DNA of 57,611 nt from Streptococcus orisasini (GTDB lineage: Bacteria > Bacillota > Bacilli > Lactobacillales > Streptococcaceae): NCBI RefSeq assembly GCF_001431045.1, contig NZ_BCLE01000035.1, forward strand, positions 1 to 57,611. The letters are read 5' to 3'. This document shows positions 47,963-56,893 of this stretch, one piece after another (within the stretch, counting starts at the first letter, position 1; every line of letters begins with the position of its first letter). The notes beneath the pieces were generated by a model. It did not search any database, was not told the DNA's origin, and worked only from the letters and a program-made list of their open reading frames with translations. The position numbers and the translations under genes were made by a program.

Positions 47963-47977
47963 AATTTTCTGAAAAAT
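47963..47977. promoter_or_regulatory. CodY box upstream of leu promoter
   Basis: AATTTTCTGAAAAAT matches 14 of 15 bases of the CodY consensus and lies 12 bases upstream of the -35 hexamer. CodY with branched-chain amino acids represses such operons in streptococci and lactococci. Confidence 0.7.
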
Positions 47978-48112
47978 CAAATAATGACTTTTCAAGGGAA
48001 AGTTCCAAAATGAAATTAGCCAGACAATATGGAAAAAATTCAAAACGATTTTATGGCTACTTGAGACAGCTGGTCATTAAGTTCCTTCCTCGAAAAACTG
48101 CCCCTTGTGCTT

Positions 48113-48742
48113 TTAATAAGAATCCTTTAGAATACTGGCAATTTTGGTATTGATCAGATCAATAGCTACGACATTGGATACGCCTTCCGGGATAACAATA
48201 TCAGCGTAGCGCTTGGTCGGCTCGATGAACTGATGGTACATGGGTTTTACGACCTCTATATACTGCTCAATAATACTGTCCAGACTTCTGCCGCGCTCTT
48301 CCATATCGCGTTTGATACGCCGGATAATGCGAATATCATCATCAGTGTCCACAAAAAGTTTGATATCCATCAGATCGCGCAGGCGCTCATCTTCCAGAAC
48401 CAAAATCCCCTCAACAATGAAAACATCCTGCGGCTCCTGCCGATAAGTTTTATCACTGCGCGTGTGCTGAGTATAATCGTAAATAGGAATATCCACCGGA
48501 CGCCCTGCCTGCAGCTCTTTGATGTGTTCAATCATCAAATCCGTATCAAAAGCCAGAGGATGGTCGTAATTGGTCGTAACACGCTCTTCAAAGGTCAGAT
48601 GACTTTGATCCTTATAATAAGAATCGTGTTCAATCATAGCAATCTTAGCACTGGGAAAATGGGATAAAATTTCCCGTGAAACACTGGTCTTTCCACCGCC
48701 AGAACCACCTGTGACACCAATAATAATCGGTTTCTTTCGCAT
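48113..48742 (-). CDS. udk: Uridine kinase
   Basis: This kinase of about 209 residues phosphorylates uridine and cytidine. The P-loop is [13 protein letters not shown], followed by [26 protein letters not shown] (in parts) and [18 protein letters not shown]. The ATG at 48742 lacks a clear ribosome site; a TTG three codons upstream is equally unsupported. It stands alone between the leu promoter region and a divergent oxidoreductase. Confidence 0.95.
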   Translation of the reverse strand: MRKKPIIIGVTGGSGGGKTSVSREILSHFPSAKIAMIEHDSYYKDQSHLTFEERVTTNYDHPLAFDTDLMIEHIKELQAGRPVDIPIYDYTQHTRSDKTYRQEPQDVFIVEGILVLEDERLRDLMDIKLFVDTDDDIRIIRRIKRDMEERGRSLDSIIEQYIEVVKPMYHQFIEPTKRYADIVIPEGVSNVVAIDLINTKIASILKDSY

Positions 48743-48965
48743 AACAAACAAGAAGGACGCTAAAACAGCTCAATTTCAACAGCAACAGTCTAGAAAAGCC
48801 CAGCAAACAGCACTAAGCCGTTTGCCCGCTGCATCAGACCATCACCAATGAGATTTTGTCCTTTTTCATTCCTTTCTTTTGCTTCTCTTGAATAATCTTT
48901 CCTATCTATTTTACACCAAATCATGATATAATGAAATAAAAATTTACAGAGCTGGAGGCAATCCT

Positions 48966-49943
48966 ATGCTTAAACTTGGTATTATTGGAACTGGATTCAT
49001 TTCCCATCAGTTTATCGAAGCAGCTGAGCTGTCGCAAAATTATCAGCTGACTGCTGTTTACTCACGCAGGCTGGAAACAGCTCAAAACTTTTCTGCCCGC
49101 TATCATGATGTTTCCTGTTATGAGAATATGGCTGACTTTTTCAAACACGATTTTGATGTCCTTTATATTGCCAGCCCAAATGCTCTCCACTTTGAACACG
49201 CCAAAGCAGCCTTGGAAGCCGGTAAACATATTATCGTTGAAAAGCCAGCCTTTTCAAGACCGGAAGAATTAGCTGATATTATTCAGCTAGCAGCTGACAA
49301 ACAGCGCTTTTTCTTTGAAGCGGCCAGAAATTATCACGAAGAATCTTTAGAAATTATTAAAAGTTTTCTGGCTCATAAACAGGTCATTGGTGCAGATTTT
49401 TCCTATGCTAAATACTCTTCCAGAATGAAGGATCTGCTTGATGGGAAAACGCCCAATGTCTTTTCAGCCAAATTTTCAGGCGGTGCTCTTGTTGACTTGG
49501 GAATTTACCCTATCTATGCTGCCTTGAAACTGTTCGGCAAACCAAAGAGTGTCAACTATACTGCGACCCAGCTGGAAAACACGGTTGATTTAAACGGCAA
49601 TGGCAATCTGATTTATCCTAATTTCCATGTTTCCATTAGAGCTGGAAAAAATTATAACACCTTGGAATATGCTGAAATCTATACAGCAGAAGGTACTCTA
49701 CGGCTCAATCATATTCAAGGCATCAGCTCTGCTATTTTCCAAAAACACGATGGCAGCCGCGAAAAACTAGCTCTTCCTGAGATTGATCATTTGATGCTGG
49801 AAGAAGCCAGCCATTTTGCCCAAATGATGACTAATCCAGATGAAACACTTTACCAAACTTGGCTGGAAGATGCTAAATCTGCCAGTCAGATTCTTTACCA
49901 AATGCGCCAGAGCGCAGGTATTGTATTTGAGGCGGACAAATAA
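48966..49943 (+). CDS. Gfo/Idh/MocA family oxidoreductase
   Basis: The 325-residue dehydrogenase has an N-terminal Rossmann domain (KLGIIGTGFISHQF), the YIASPNALHFEHAKAALE segment, and the catalytic Lys in IVEKPAFSRPEE, followed by the C-terminal Gfo domain (SGGALVDLGIYPIYAA). Substrates are usually sugars or inositols; none can be named here. GGAGG precedes the ATG and an extended -10 (TGATATAAT) lies at about 48925. It overlaps the helicase gene by one base. Confidence 0.9.
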   Translation: MLKLGIIGTGFISHQFIEAAELSQNYQLTAVYSRRLETAQNFSARYHDVSCYENMADFFKHDFDVLYIASPNALHFEHAKAALEAGKHIIVEKPAFSRPEELADIIQLAADKQRFFFEAARNYHEESLEIIKSFLAHKQVIGADFSYAKYSSRMKDLLDGKTPNVFSAKFSGGALVDLGIYPIYAALKLFGKPKSVNYTATQLENTVDLNGNGNLIYPNFHVSIRAGKNYNTLEYAEIYTAEGTLRLNHIQGISSAIFQKHDGSREKLALPEIDHLMLEEASHFAQMMTNPDETLYQTWLEDAKSASQILYQMRQSAGIVFEADK

Positions 49944-51025
49944 TGAAAACACACTTTCCAACAAGCTGGCAGGATAAACTCCAGCAACTCCATTTTACAG
50001 ACTTTACCCAGATTCAAGAGGAAGCCTTTGAGCCCATTAAAAATGGCCAAAACTTTCTGGGCATCAGCCCTACAGGAACCGGAAAAACACTAGCTTACCT
50101 TTGGCCTAGTCTGTTAAATCTTCAGGCAAAAAAAGCACAGCAGCTGCTGATTTTAGCACCCAACAGCGAATTAGCAGGACAAATCTTTGATACTAGCAAA
50201 ACATGGGCTGAGCCTCTTGGCTTAACTGCCCAGCTTTTTCTGTCTGGTTCCAGCCAGAAACGGCAAATTGAGCGTTTGAAAAAAGGGCCTGAGATTCTTA
50301 TCGGAACCCCTGGCCGTATTTTTGAATTAGTCAGACTAAAAAAAATCAAAATGATGGCTGTCAATACCATCATTCTTGATGAATTTGATGCTCTTTTAAA
50401 GGATTCTCAATACCAGTTTGTGAAACAAATTATCAATCGTGTCCCACGCAGTCACCAAATGATTTACATGAGCGCTACCAACAAGCTCAATCAAGAAGTT
50501 CTGGCAGAAGGCACCCTTACAGTTGATCTATCCGATCAAAAATTGGACAGCATTTCTCACTATTACATCACTGTTGACAAACGGGAGCGCGCAGAACTCC
50601 TGCGTAAGCTGTCTAATATTCCTGATTTTCGTGCACTGGTCTTTTTCAACAACCTATCTGATCTGGGAGCCAGCGAAGAACGCCTGCAATACAGAAATGT
50701 CCCTGCTGTCTCACTGGCCAGTGACATCAATGTAAAATTCCGCAAGGTCATTCTTGAAAAATTTAAAGAGCACGAACTGTCCTTGCTTTTAGCAACTGAC
50801 CTAGTTGCACGCGGCATTGATATTGATGATCTAAAGTATGTTATTAATTTTGATCTGGCACGTGACGAAGAATCCTATACCCACCGTGCCGGACGCACAG
50901 GTCGCATGGGAAAAACAGGTGTAGTTATCACCTTTGTCAGTCATAAGGAAGAACTGAAAAAATTGAAAAAATTTGCCGATGTTTCAGAAATTTTCTTAAA
51001 AAATCAAATCTTGCAGGTGAAATAA
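49943..51025 (+). CDS. DEAD-box type RNA helicase (DEFD variant)
   Basis: The 360-residue helicase core has the Q-motif region TDFTQIQEEAFEPI, motif I SPTGTGKTL, Ia LAPNSELAGQ, Ib GTPGRI, motif III SAT, motif V ATDLVARGIDI and VI HRAGRTGRMG. Motif II reads D-E-F-D rather than D-E-A-D. There is no C-terminal extension, so it is shorter than CshA. It probably acts in RNA remodelling or ribosome assembly. It is co-transcribed with the oxidoreductase and followed by a perfect terminator. Confidence 0.92.
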   Translation: MKTHFPTSWQDKLQQLHFTDFTQIQEEAFEPIKNGQNFLGISPTGTGKTLAYLWPSLLNLQAKKAQQLLILAPNSELAGQIFDTSKTWAEPLGLTAQLFLSGSSQKRQIERLKKGPEILIGTPGRIFELVRLKKIKMMAVNTIILDEFDALLKDSQYQFVKQIINRVPRSHQMIYMSATNKLNQEVLAEGTLTVDLSDQKLDSISHYYITVDKRERAELLRKLSNIPDFRALVFFNNLSDLGASEERLQYRNVPAVSLASDINVKFRKVILEKFKEHELSLLLATDLVARGIDIDDLKYVINFDLARDEESYTHRAGRTGRMGKTGVVITFVSHKEELKKLKKFADVSEIFLKNQILQVK

Positions 51026-51050
51026 AGCAGATAATAATCATACATGTAAG

Positions 51051-51100
51051 GAGAATTGGCCAAACAATCACGATGGTTGTTTGGCCAATTCTTCTCTTTT
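51051..51100 (+). terminator. Strong terminator after helicase gene
   Basis: GAATTGGCCAAACAA-TCACGATGG-TTGTTTGGCCAATTC is a perfect 15-bp stem, followed by TTCTCTTTT. Confidence 0.9.
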
Positions 51101-51167
51101 ATACAGTGATTGAAAATTGAATCGACCGGCGATTCTGGTTGCAGCCTTTACTTAGCGGATAAACCTT

Positions 51168-51197
51168 AAAAAGAAACAAGCGGCCGTTGCCGCTTGT
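51168..51197 (-). terminator. Terminator after pckA
   Basis: On the minus strand ACAAGCGGC-AACG-GCCGCTTGT is a perfect 9-bp stem followed by TTCTTTTT, about 45 bases after the pckA stop. Confidence 0.85.
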
Positions 51198-51241
51198 CCC
51201 ACATTCTTATTATTTCTGTGCATTCATTCACCGAAAAATGC

Positions 51242-52882
51242 TTAACTCAAATTATCAATGACATCCTGCAAATGAGAGATAGCTTCTGCAGGTAAGGCAG
51301 ATTTTGGATTCTTTTGATTGAATGATTCCAAATACTGTAGGCGTACTTTCATCCGCTGACGAATAATTTTGACATAAGCCTGATCAAAATTAGGAACTTT
51401 GTAGTCAGACGAAGCCAGATATTCAAAGCCTTTGACAGCACCGAATGGCTTAAATTCTGCCGTACCATCTACAACCTGTTCAATCACGCCTAAAGAAGTT
51501 TCTTTAGGAATTTTTTGACCTAAGTAAGAACCTGTATTGATAATATAACACTGAACGCCTGATTCAAACAGATGCTGGAATTTCAGATAATCTTCCACTA
51601 GCGGATAAACACGGAATGGGTTGGCATAAGGTTCGATAATCAAGGTATCCAGACTGTCTGAAGTATTTTCAGCCGTTGAACGTGTCGTAATCAGAGTACA
51701 GCCCATCGTTGAAGCCATGACAGGGTCAGTAATTCTGATGAGCGGTGGCAGAGAGTCATCCTTCATAATCCAAAAGATCGATTGGATAGGATCATTAATG
51801 CGGTCAACACGGTTTGGTGTTGAGAAACGCGATTTGATTGTCCGACCATTACCATTGCGGACGTCTTCTGTTACCAGACGAAGATGGCCTTCCTTATCTA
51901 AAGCAGCACCGCAGTTTTGAACGGTTACAAAATATTTTTGTTCTCTGTGTCCTGCCGGATAATCACTGGTCTTATCAAAATAAGATGGTTCGAGAGCGAT
52001 TGTTGAGCCATCCTCTTCTGAAATGACAAAAGCATCGTCATGCAGCACATTAATATTGTATTTACCATCATGCTTTGCATGCGTCAATGTTGATTTACCA
52101 GAGCCAGACAGGCCAAAGAATGAAGCTACATGCGGTTTCAGTCCTTCTTTTTCAAAAATTTTCAGACCGCCGTGGCAGGCAACAAACTTGTTCCGATTAG
52201 CAGTACCCCAAGCCAAGGTCAGCGTAGCTTTCTTCAATTCACCAAAATAGTGAAGACCCAAAATAGCTGCACAGTTGTGGTTGGTGTCAAAGTAAACCAA
52301 TCCATCCGGATAGTCTGGATGGCTCCATTCCGGATCTGAGAAGATATAAATATCCGTTTCTTCATAGCGTTTGGAGTTTTTCAAACGCGCACGGTAGGTA
52401 TCGTTTAGCATTTGAAAGTTTGTCAGCCATGAATAAAGATTATTAATATCATCCTGCGGAACCATCAAATGAGCACGGAGCATGAAAGCTTCATCAAGAC
52501 CTACGATGGTATCTGCCCGATAAAAAGTGCGGTGTCTAGCTTGGAAAATCGCTTCACGCACAATTTGCAAAATTTTAGCATCTTCTGCACTATCACGTCC
52601 AAAAATCCGACGAGCTTTAGCAGTCCGGCCAACAATACCTCCTGAATTTTCCAACAAGATTTTAGCATCCCGTGGCAGACCCAAATCTTCGGCGTGAGCA
52701 ACAGGCGTATCTAAAACGATGGTGTTAGGAGCTTTAGCAGCTAAGCGGTAAGCCTCTGCCAAACCTTTTAGAGAAACTACATGATTTTCATAAAAAGCAG
52801 TTTCGATAGTTGTCTTTAATGCTGAAAAATAAGGATTATTTTTACGCATGGATTCTTCTGAAAAATGTTGTCGTGTGACCAT
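51242..52882 (-). CDS. pckA: Phosphoenolpyruvate carboxykinase (ATP)
   Basis: The 546-residue enzyme interconverts oxaloacetate and PEP with ATP. The kinase-1a P-loop is FFGLSGSGKSTLTH, with ILGLHYFGELKKATLTLAWG before it and the adenine-side segment TGSYLGQKIPKETSLG after it. GAGGAGGAATAG precedes the ATG. A consensus cre overlaps the promoter, so CcpA control is likely. In a fermentative coccus it may fix CO2 anaplerotically or supply PEP; direction is not decided by sequence. Confidence 0.95.
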   Translation of the reverse strand: MVTRQHFSEESMRKNNPYFSALKTTIETAFYENHVVSLKGLAEAYRLAAKAPNTIVLDTPVAHAEDLGLPRDAKILLENSGGIVGRTAKARRIFGRDSAEDAKILQIVREAIFQARHRTFYRADTIVGLDEAFMLRAHLMVPQDDINNLYSWLTNFQMLNDTYRARLKNSKRYEETDIYIFSDPEWSHPDYPDGLVYFDTNHNCAAILGLHYFGELKKATLTLAWGTANRNKFVACHGGLKIFEKEGLKPHVASFFGLSGSGKSTLTHAKHDGKYNINVLHDDAFVISEEDGSTIALEPSYFDKTSDYPAGHREQKYFVTVQNCGAALDKEGHLRLVTEDVRNGNGRTIKSRFSTPNRVDRINDPIQSIFWIMKDDSLPPLIRITDPVMASTMGCTLITTRSTAENTSDSLDTLIIEPYANPFRVYPLVEDYLKFQHLFESGVQCYIINTGSYLGQKIPKETSLGVIEQVVDGTAEFKPFGAVKGFEYLASSDYKVPNFDQAYVKIIRQRMKVRLQYLESFNQKNPKSALPAEAISHLQDVIDNLS

Positions 52883-52914
52883 TACTATTCCTCCTCAAAA
52901 TATTATCCTTTACT

Positions 52915-52945
52915 ATTATACCACATTTATATGTAAACGTTATCA
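52915..52945 (-). promoter_or_regulatory. pckA promoter region with cre site
   Basis: TATAAT on the minus strand lies at 52915-52920. TGTAAACGTTATCA (52932-52945) fits the cre consensus TGWAANCGNTNWCA fully and covers the -35 position. CcpA with HPr-Ser-P would repress pckA on good sugars. Confidence 0.75.
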
Positions 52946-52995
52946 TTTTTTTGAAAATTAAATGAAACTCAGCAAAAACTGAGTTTCATAAGTAT

Positions 52996-54423
52996 CTATT
53001 TGATATCAAATACAACTGATTTAATTCTAGTCATAGCTTCGATAGAGTACTTAACGCCTTGGGTATTGACACCTGATTTTTTAGCACCCAAGAATGGGAA
53101 GTTATCTGTACCGCGCTGCGTCTTATTATTGATATGAACCGTACCGACTTCAAGCTGTTCTGCAATTTTGAAAGCCAATGGATAATCATTGGTGAAAACA
53201 GCACTTTGCAAACCAAATTCAGATTGATTAGCAATGTGAACAGCTTCTTCAGCTGAATGGACACGAATAATCGGCAGTACTGGACCAAATGGCTCTTCCC
53301 AAGCCAAACGCATATCTGTAGTGACATGGTCAAAGACTGTTGGATAGATTGTATTACCCTCACGCTTAATATCTGTAAGAGCTGTTGCTCCTTGTTCTTT
53401 GGCATCAAGGATAAGACCTTCCACATAATCAGCAGCCTTTGTATCAATCAATGGCGTGATATCAGTATTATCTTCCGGTAAACCGATAGTTAAATTAGAA
53501 ACCCGTTCAACAATAAGCTCAGCCAATTTATCTGCAATACTGTCCATCACAAGCACACGCTTAACAGCTGTACAACGTTGGCCTGAGTAGCCAAAAGCAC
53601 CATCAACGATATTTTTAGCTGTCAGTTCGAGATCTGCGTCTTCAAGCACGATTGCTGCATCCTTACCGCCAAGTTCAAGCATAATTGGACGCATACCTGC
53701 CAAACGGCCGATATTTTCACCAACCGGTGTTGAACCCGTAAAGTTGATAAAATCAACAGCTTTATGCTCAACAATGTAATCACCGATAACAGAACCACGG
53801 CCGGTAATAGTATTAAAGACACCAGCTGGAAGTCCGGCTTCTGCAAAGGCTTCTGCCAACAGAAGGCCTGAAATAGAACCTTGCGTTGGTGGTTTAAAGG
53901 CAACAACATTTCCTGTGATCAGCGCCGGAGCAATTTTTGAGCCGGCAAGATTCACTGGATAGTTAAAAGGTGAAATTGCTAAAACAAGACCCACTGGCTC
54001 ACGGCGAACCACAGCAATTTTTCTCTTGCTGGCAGCTTCAAAACTTCCGCCTTCAAGAACTTCACCTTGTGTACGAACTCCTTCAGCAGCCGCAAATTCC
54101 ATGATTTCTACTGTACGTGTAACTTCACCTACAGATGATTTAAGTCCTTTAGCAATTTCTTTGGAAAGGACAGAACCGATTGCTTCTGCTTTGCTTTGCA
54201 AAATATCAGCCGCTTTGCGGATATAGTTAGCACGCTCCACATAAGAAAGTGCACGCCAAGCTGGGAAGGCAGCCTTAGCTGAAGCATAGACATAGTCTAC
54301 TTCATCAGTGCTCATAGCAGGAACAGAACCAAGTTCTTCACCCGAAGCAGGAGCGTAAATTTTAATCTCATCTTGGGAGAGTTTCCACTCACCGTTGACA
54401 TAATTCTTGTATTGTTTTGTCAA
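52996..54423 (-). CDS. gapN: NADP-dependent non-phosphorylating G3P dehydrogenase
   Basis: This 475-residue aldehyde dehydrogenase oxidises glyceraldehyde 3-phosphate to 3-phosphoglycerate and makes NADPH. The catalytic Cys is in GAFGYSGQRCTAVKR (near residue 284), the general-base Glu in MLELGGKDAAI, and the coenzyme loop in NFTGSTPVGENI. The start is TTG at 54423, with AAGGAG upstream; the mature sequence begins M-T-K-Q-Y as in known streptococcal GapN. Streptococci rely on it for NADPH. Confidence 0.97.
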   Translation of the reverse strand: MTKQYKNYVNGEWKLSQDEIKIYAPASGEELGSVPAMSTDEVDYVYASAKAAFPAWRALSYVERANYIRKAADILQSKAEAIGSVLSKEIAKGLKSSVGEVTRTVEIMEFAAAEGVRTQGEVLEGGSFEAASKRKIAVVRREPVGLVLAISPFNYPVNLAGSKIAPALITGNVVAFKPPTQGSISGLLLAEAFAEAGLPAGVFNTITGRGSVIGDYIVEHKAVDFINFTGSTPVGENIGRLAGMRPIMLELGGKDAAIVLEDADLELTAKNIVDGAFGYSGQRCTAVKRVLVMDSIADKLAELIVERVSNLTIGLPEDNTDITPLIDTKAADYVEGLILDAKEQGATALTDIKREGNTIYPTVFDHVTTDMRLAWEEPFGPVLPIIRVHSAEEAVHIANQSEFGLQSAVFTNDYPLAFKIAEQLEVGTVHINNKTQRGTDNFPFLGAKKSGVNTQGVKYSIEAMTRIKSVVFDIK

Positions 54424-54453
54424 AGTATATCTCCTTTTTACTATAATATCCTT

Positions 54454-54510
54454 ATTTTATCATTTTTTTGATTTTTTTCAATCTTTTGTTACGATAAAAT
54501 TCAGAAAATT
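54454..54510 (-). promoter_or_regulatory. gapN promoter and CodY-like box
   Basis: On the minus strand TTGAAA (54476-54481), a 16-base spacer and TAAAAT (54454-54459). Upstream, AAAATTCAGAAAATT (54496-54510) matches 13 of 15 CodY consensus bases. The promoter is plausible, the CodY site only suggestive. Confidence 0.5.
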
Positions 54511-54564
54511 AAGACAAAACTGTCCTTCCCCCTTATCTACCTAGAAACTTATTGACTAAGAAGC

Positions 54565-54598
54565 AAAAAAGACCGGAAATTATATTTCCCGATCTTTT
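54565..54598 (-). terminator. Terminator after ptsI
   Basis: The minus strand reads AAAGATCGGGAAAT-ATA-ATTTCCGGTCTTTTTT, a stem of about 13 bp with one mismatch and a T run, directly after the ptsI stop. Confidence 0.85.
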
Positions 54599-54605
54599 GT
54601 CTTGA

Positions 54606-56339
54606 TTAATCAAAATCAATATATTCTTTTTCAAGTTCAAGAACTTCTTCCATAGTAGCACATTCTGTAAGAGCGCGCTGTGCAAGTTCTTCCATCTTCT
54701 TGGTGTCAAGTCTCTTCATGAGACTGCGGGTGCGCAGAACTGAAGTGGCACTCATTGAGAACTCATCAAGTCCGATACCCACAAGCAATGGAACAGCAGT
54801 TTGGTCACCAGCCATTTCACCGCACATACCAGCCCATTTGCCTTCAGCATGTGCCGCTTTAACAACACGGTCAACCAGGCGAAGGATAGATGGGTTATAT
54901 GGCTGATAAAGGTATGAAACTTGTTCGTTCATACGGTCAGCTGCCATAGTGTATTGGATGAGGTCGTTTGTACCGATAGAGAAGAAATCAACTTCTTTGG
55001 CAAATTGATCAGCCAGCATAGCTGCTGCTGGAATTTCAATCATGATACCAACTTCAATGTTATCAGCAACTTCAACACCCTCAGCAAGCAATTTAGCTTT
55101 TTCTTCTTCAAGAATACCTTTGGCTTTGCGGAATTCTGTCAAAAGAGCCACCATTGGGAACATGATGCGCAATTGACCATGCACTGATGCACGAAGAAGA
55201 GCGCGCAACTGTGTACGGAACATTTGATTGCCTGTTTCTGAAATAGAAATACGAAGCGCACGGAATCCAAGGAAAGGATTCATTTCTTTTGGTAAATCGA
55301 AATAAGGCAGTTCCTTATCTCCGCCAATATCCATAGTACGAACGACAACTGGTTTACCGTTCATCCCTTCAAGAACAGCTTTATAAGCTTCATACTGTTC
55401 ATCTTCTGTTGGGAAGTCTTGAGAATCCATGTAAAGGAACTCTGTACGATAGAGACCTACGGCTTCAGCACCGTTGTTGTTAACTCCTTCAACATCTTTA
55501 GGAGTACCGATATTAGCAGCTAATTCAAAATGTTTACCATCAGCAGTTACTGTTTCAGCATCTTTAAGTAGAGCCCATTCAGCCTTTTGTTTAGCATAAG
55601 CTTCGCCAGCTGCTTTAAATTCTGCAATTTGTTCATCAGTTGGATTGATAATAACCTGACCAGTGATACCGTTGACAGCAACAGTATCTCCGTTTTTAAC
55701 ACGTTCAGTGATGTCATTTGTACCAAGCACAGCAGCAATTTCAAGTGTTCTTGCCATAATAGCTGAGTGGCTGGTACGGCCGCCAATATTAGTTACGAAA
55801 GCTTTAACAAAATTAGCATCCAGCTGAGCAGTGTCAGACGGAGTCAAGTCATGTGCAATCACAATTGATTCTTCACTGATAGTTGCCGGATTTGGCAGCT
55901 CAACTCCCAAAAGATGAGCCAAAACCCGCTTAGCAACGTCACGAATGTCTGCCGCACGTTCCTGCATATAAGGATTATCTTCCATGTTTTCAAACAAGGT
56001 AACAAACATGTCTGTCACTTCTTTAAGAGCACTTTCAGCGTTAACTTGTTTTGCACGGATAGTTTCTTTGATTTGACCAATCATTTCCGGATCTGCAAGA
56101 ACCATCAAATGAGCGTCAAATACAGCTGCGGCTTCTTCACCAAGGGTATCTACTGCCTTTGCGCGGATAAGAGAAAGCTCGTTTTGAGAAGCTTCTAGAG
56201 CTGCATCCAAACGAGCTTCTTCTGCCTTTGTATCGTCGACAGAAACTGTCTCAAAGGACAAATCCGGCTGGACAAGTAGATATGCCTTAGCAACGGCAAC
56301 ACCGTCAGATGCTGCAATTCCTTTAAGCATTTCTGTCAT
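54606..56339 (-). CDS. ptsI: PTS enzyme I
   Basis: The 577-residue enzyme takes phosphate from PEP and passes it to HPr. The phospho-His is in [19 protein letters not shown] (near residue 190), the PEP-binding Arg in [10 protein letters not shown], and the C-terminal active Cys in [11 protein letters not shown]. It starts 4 bases after the ptsH stop, so they form one operon. It feeds all PTS permeases, including the one at 13628. Confidence 0.98.
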   Translation of the reverse strand: MTEMLKGIAASDGVAVAKAYLLVQPDLSFETVSVDDTKAEEARLDAALEASQNELSLIRAKAVDTLGEEAAAVFDAHLMVLADPEMIGQIKETIRAKQVNAESALKEVTDMFVTLFENMEDNPYMQERAADIRDVAKRVLAHLLGVELPNPATISEESIVIAHDLTPSDTAQLDANFVKAFVTNIGGRTSHSAIMARTLEIAAVLGTNDITERVKNGDTVAVNGITGQVIINPTDEQIAEFKAAGEAYAKQKAEWALLKDAETVTADGKHFELAANIGTPKDVEGVNNNGAEAVGLYRTEFLYMDSQDFPTEDEQYEAYKAVLEGMNGKPVVVRTMDIGGDKELPYFDLPKEMNPFLGFRALRISISETGNQMFRTQLRALLRASVHGQLRIMFPMVALLTEFRKAKGILEEEKAKLLAEGVEVADNIEVGIMIEIPAAAMLADQFAKEVDFFSIGTNDLIQYTMAADRMNEQVSYLYQPYNPSILRLVDRVVKAAHAEGKWAGMCGEMAGDQTAVPLLVGIGLDEFSMSATSVLRTRSLMKRLDTKKMEELAQRALTECATMEEVLELEKEYIDFD

Positions 56340-56343
56340 ATCT

Positions 56344-56607
56344 TTATGCCAATCCTTCTTTAGTCATTGTTTCATCAATAGCTGCAATTGCATCGTCTGC
56401 ATCTGCACCTTCAGCAGTGATTGTAACATCTGCACCTTGACCAACACCAAGGCTCATAACGCCCATGATTGATTTGAGGTTTACAGCTTTTCCTTTGTAA
56501 TCAAGTGTAATATCTGAAGCGAATTTACTTGCTGTTTGCACAAGCAAAGTAGCTGGGCGTGCGTGAATTCCTGTTTCTGCAACAATGTGAAAATCTTTTG
56601 AAGCCAT
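56344..56607 (-). CDS. ptsH: HPr phosphocarrier protein
   Basis: The 87-residue protein carries phosphate on His15 ([10 protein letters not shown]) for sugar PTS permeases, and on Ser46 ([12 protein letters not shown]) for CcpA-dependent catabolite control. Both sites are intact. AAAAGGAG lies before the ATG. Confidence 0.98.
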   Translation of the reverse strand: MASKDFHIVAETGIHARPATLLVQTASKFASDITLDYKGKAVNLKSIMGVMSLGVGQGADVTITAEGADADDAIAAIDETMTKEGLA

Positions 56608-56672
56608 AGTATGGTTCTCCTTTTAATATGTGTTTTTTTGAATTATCCTAATGATAACCCTTACAATTCTAG

Positions 56673-56701
56673 ATTATAGCATATTGAAATTCGATTTTCA
56701 A
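56673..56701 (-). promoter_or_regulatory. ptsHI promoter
   Basis: On the minus strand TTGAAA (56696-56701), a 17-base spacer ending TATGC, and TATAAT (56673-56678) form a strong promoter 66 bases before ptsH. Confidence 0.8.
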
Positions 56702-56893
56702 GAACTAAAGTTACAAATTGGAAGAATAATGCAAATCATTTTCAATAATTTACAGAACTTTTTAGCAGGGGTTACTACTTGCCATCAGAGCTCTTAAGAA
56801 AAGAATCTGCACTGCTTTTTTGAAAGAATTTTGCCTGACTCACCATTAAGAAAGAAACCAAAGTGGTGACAAATGTCACGATAACCGCTACCT

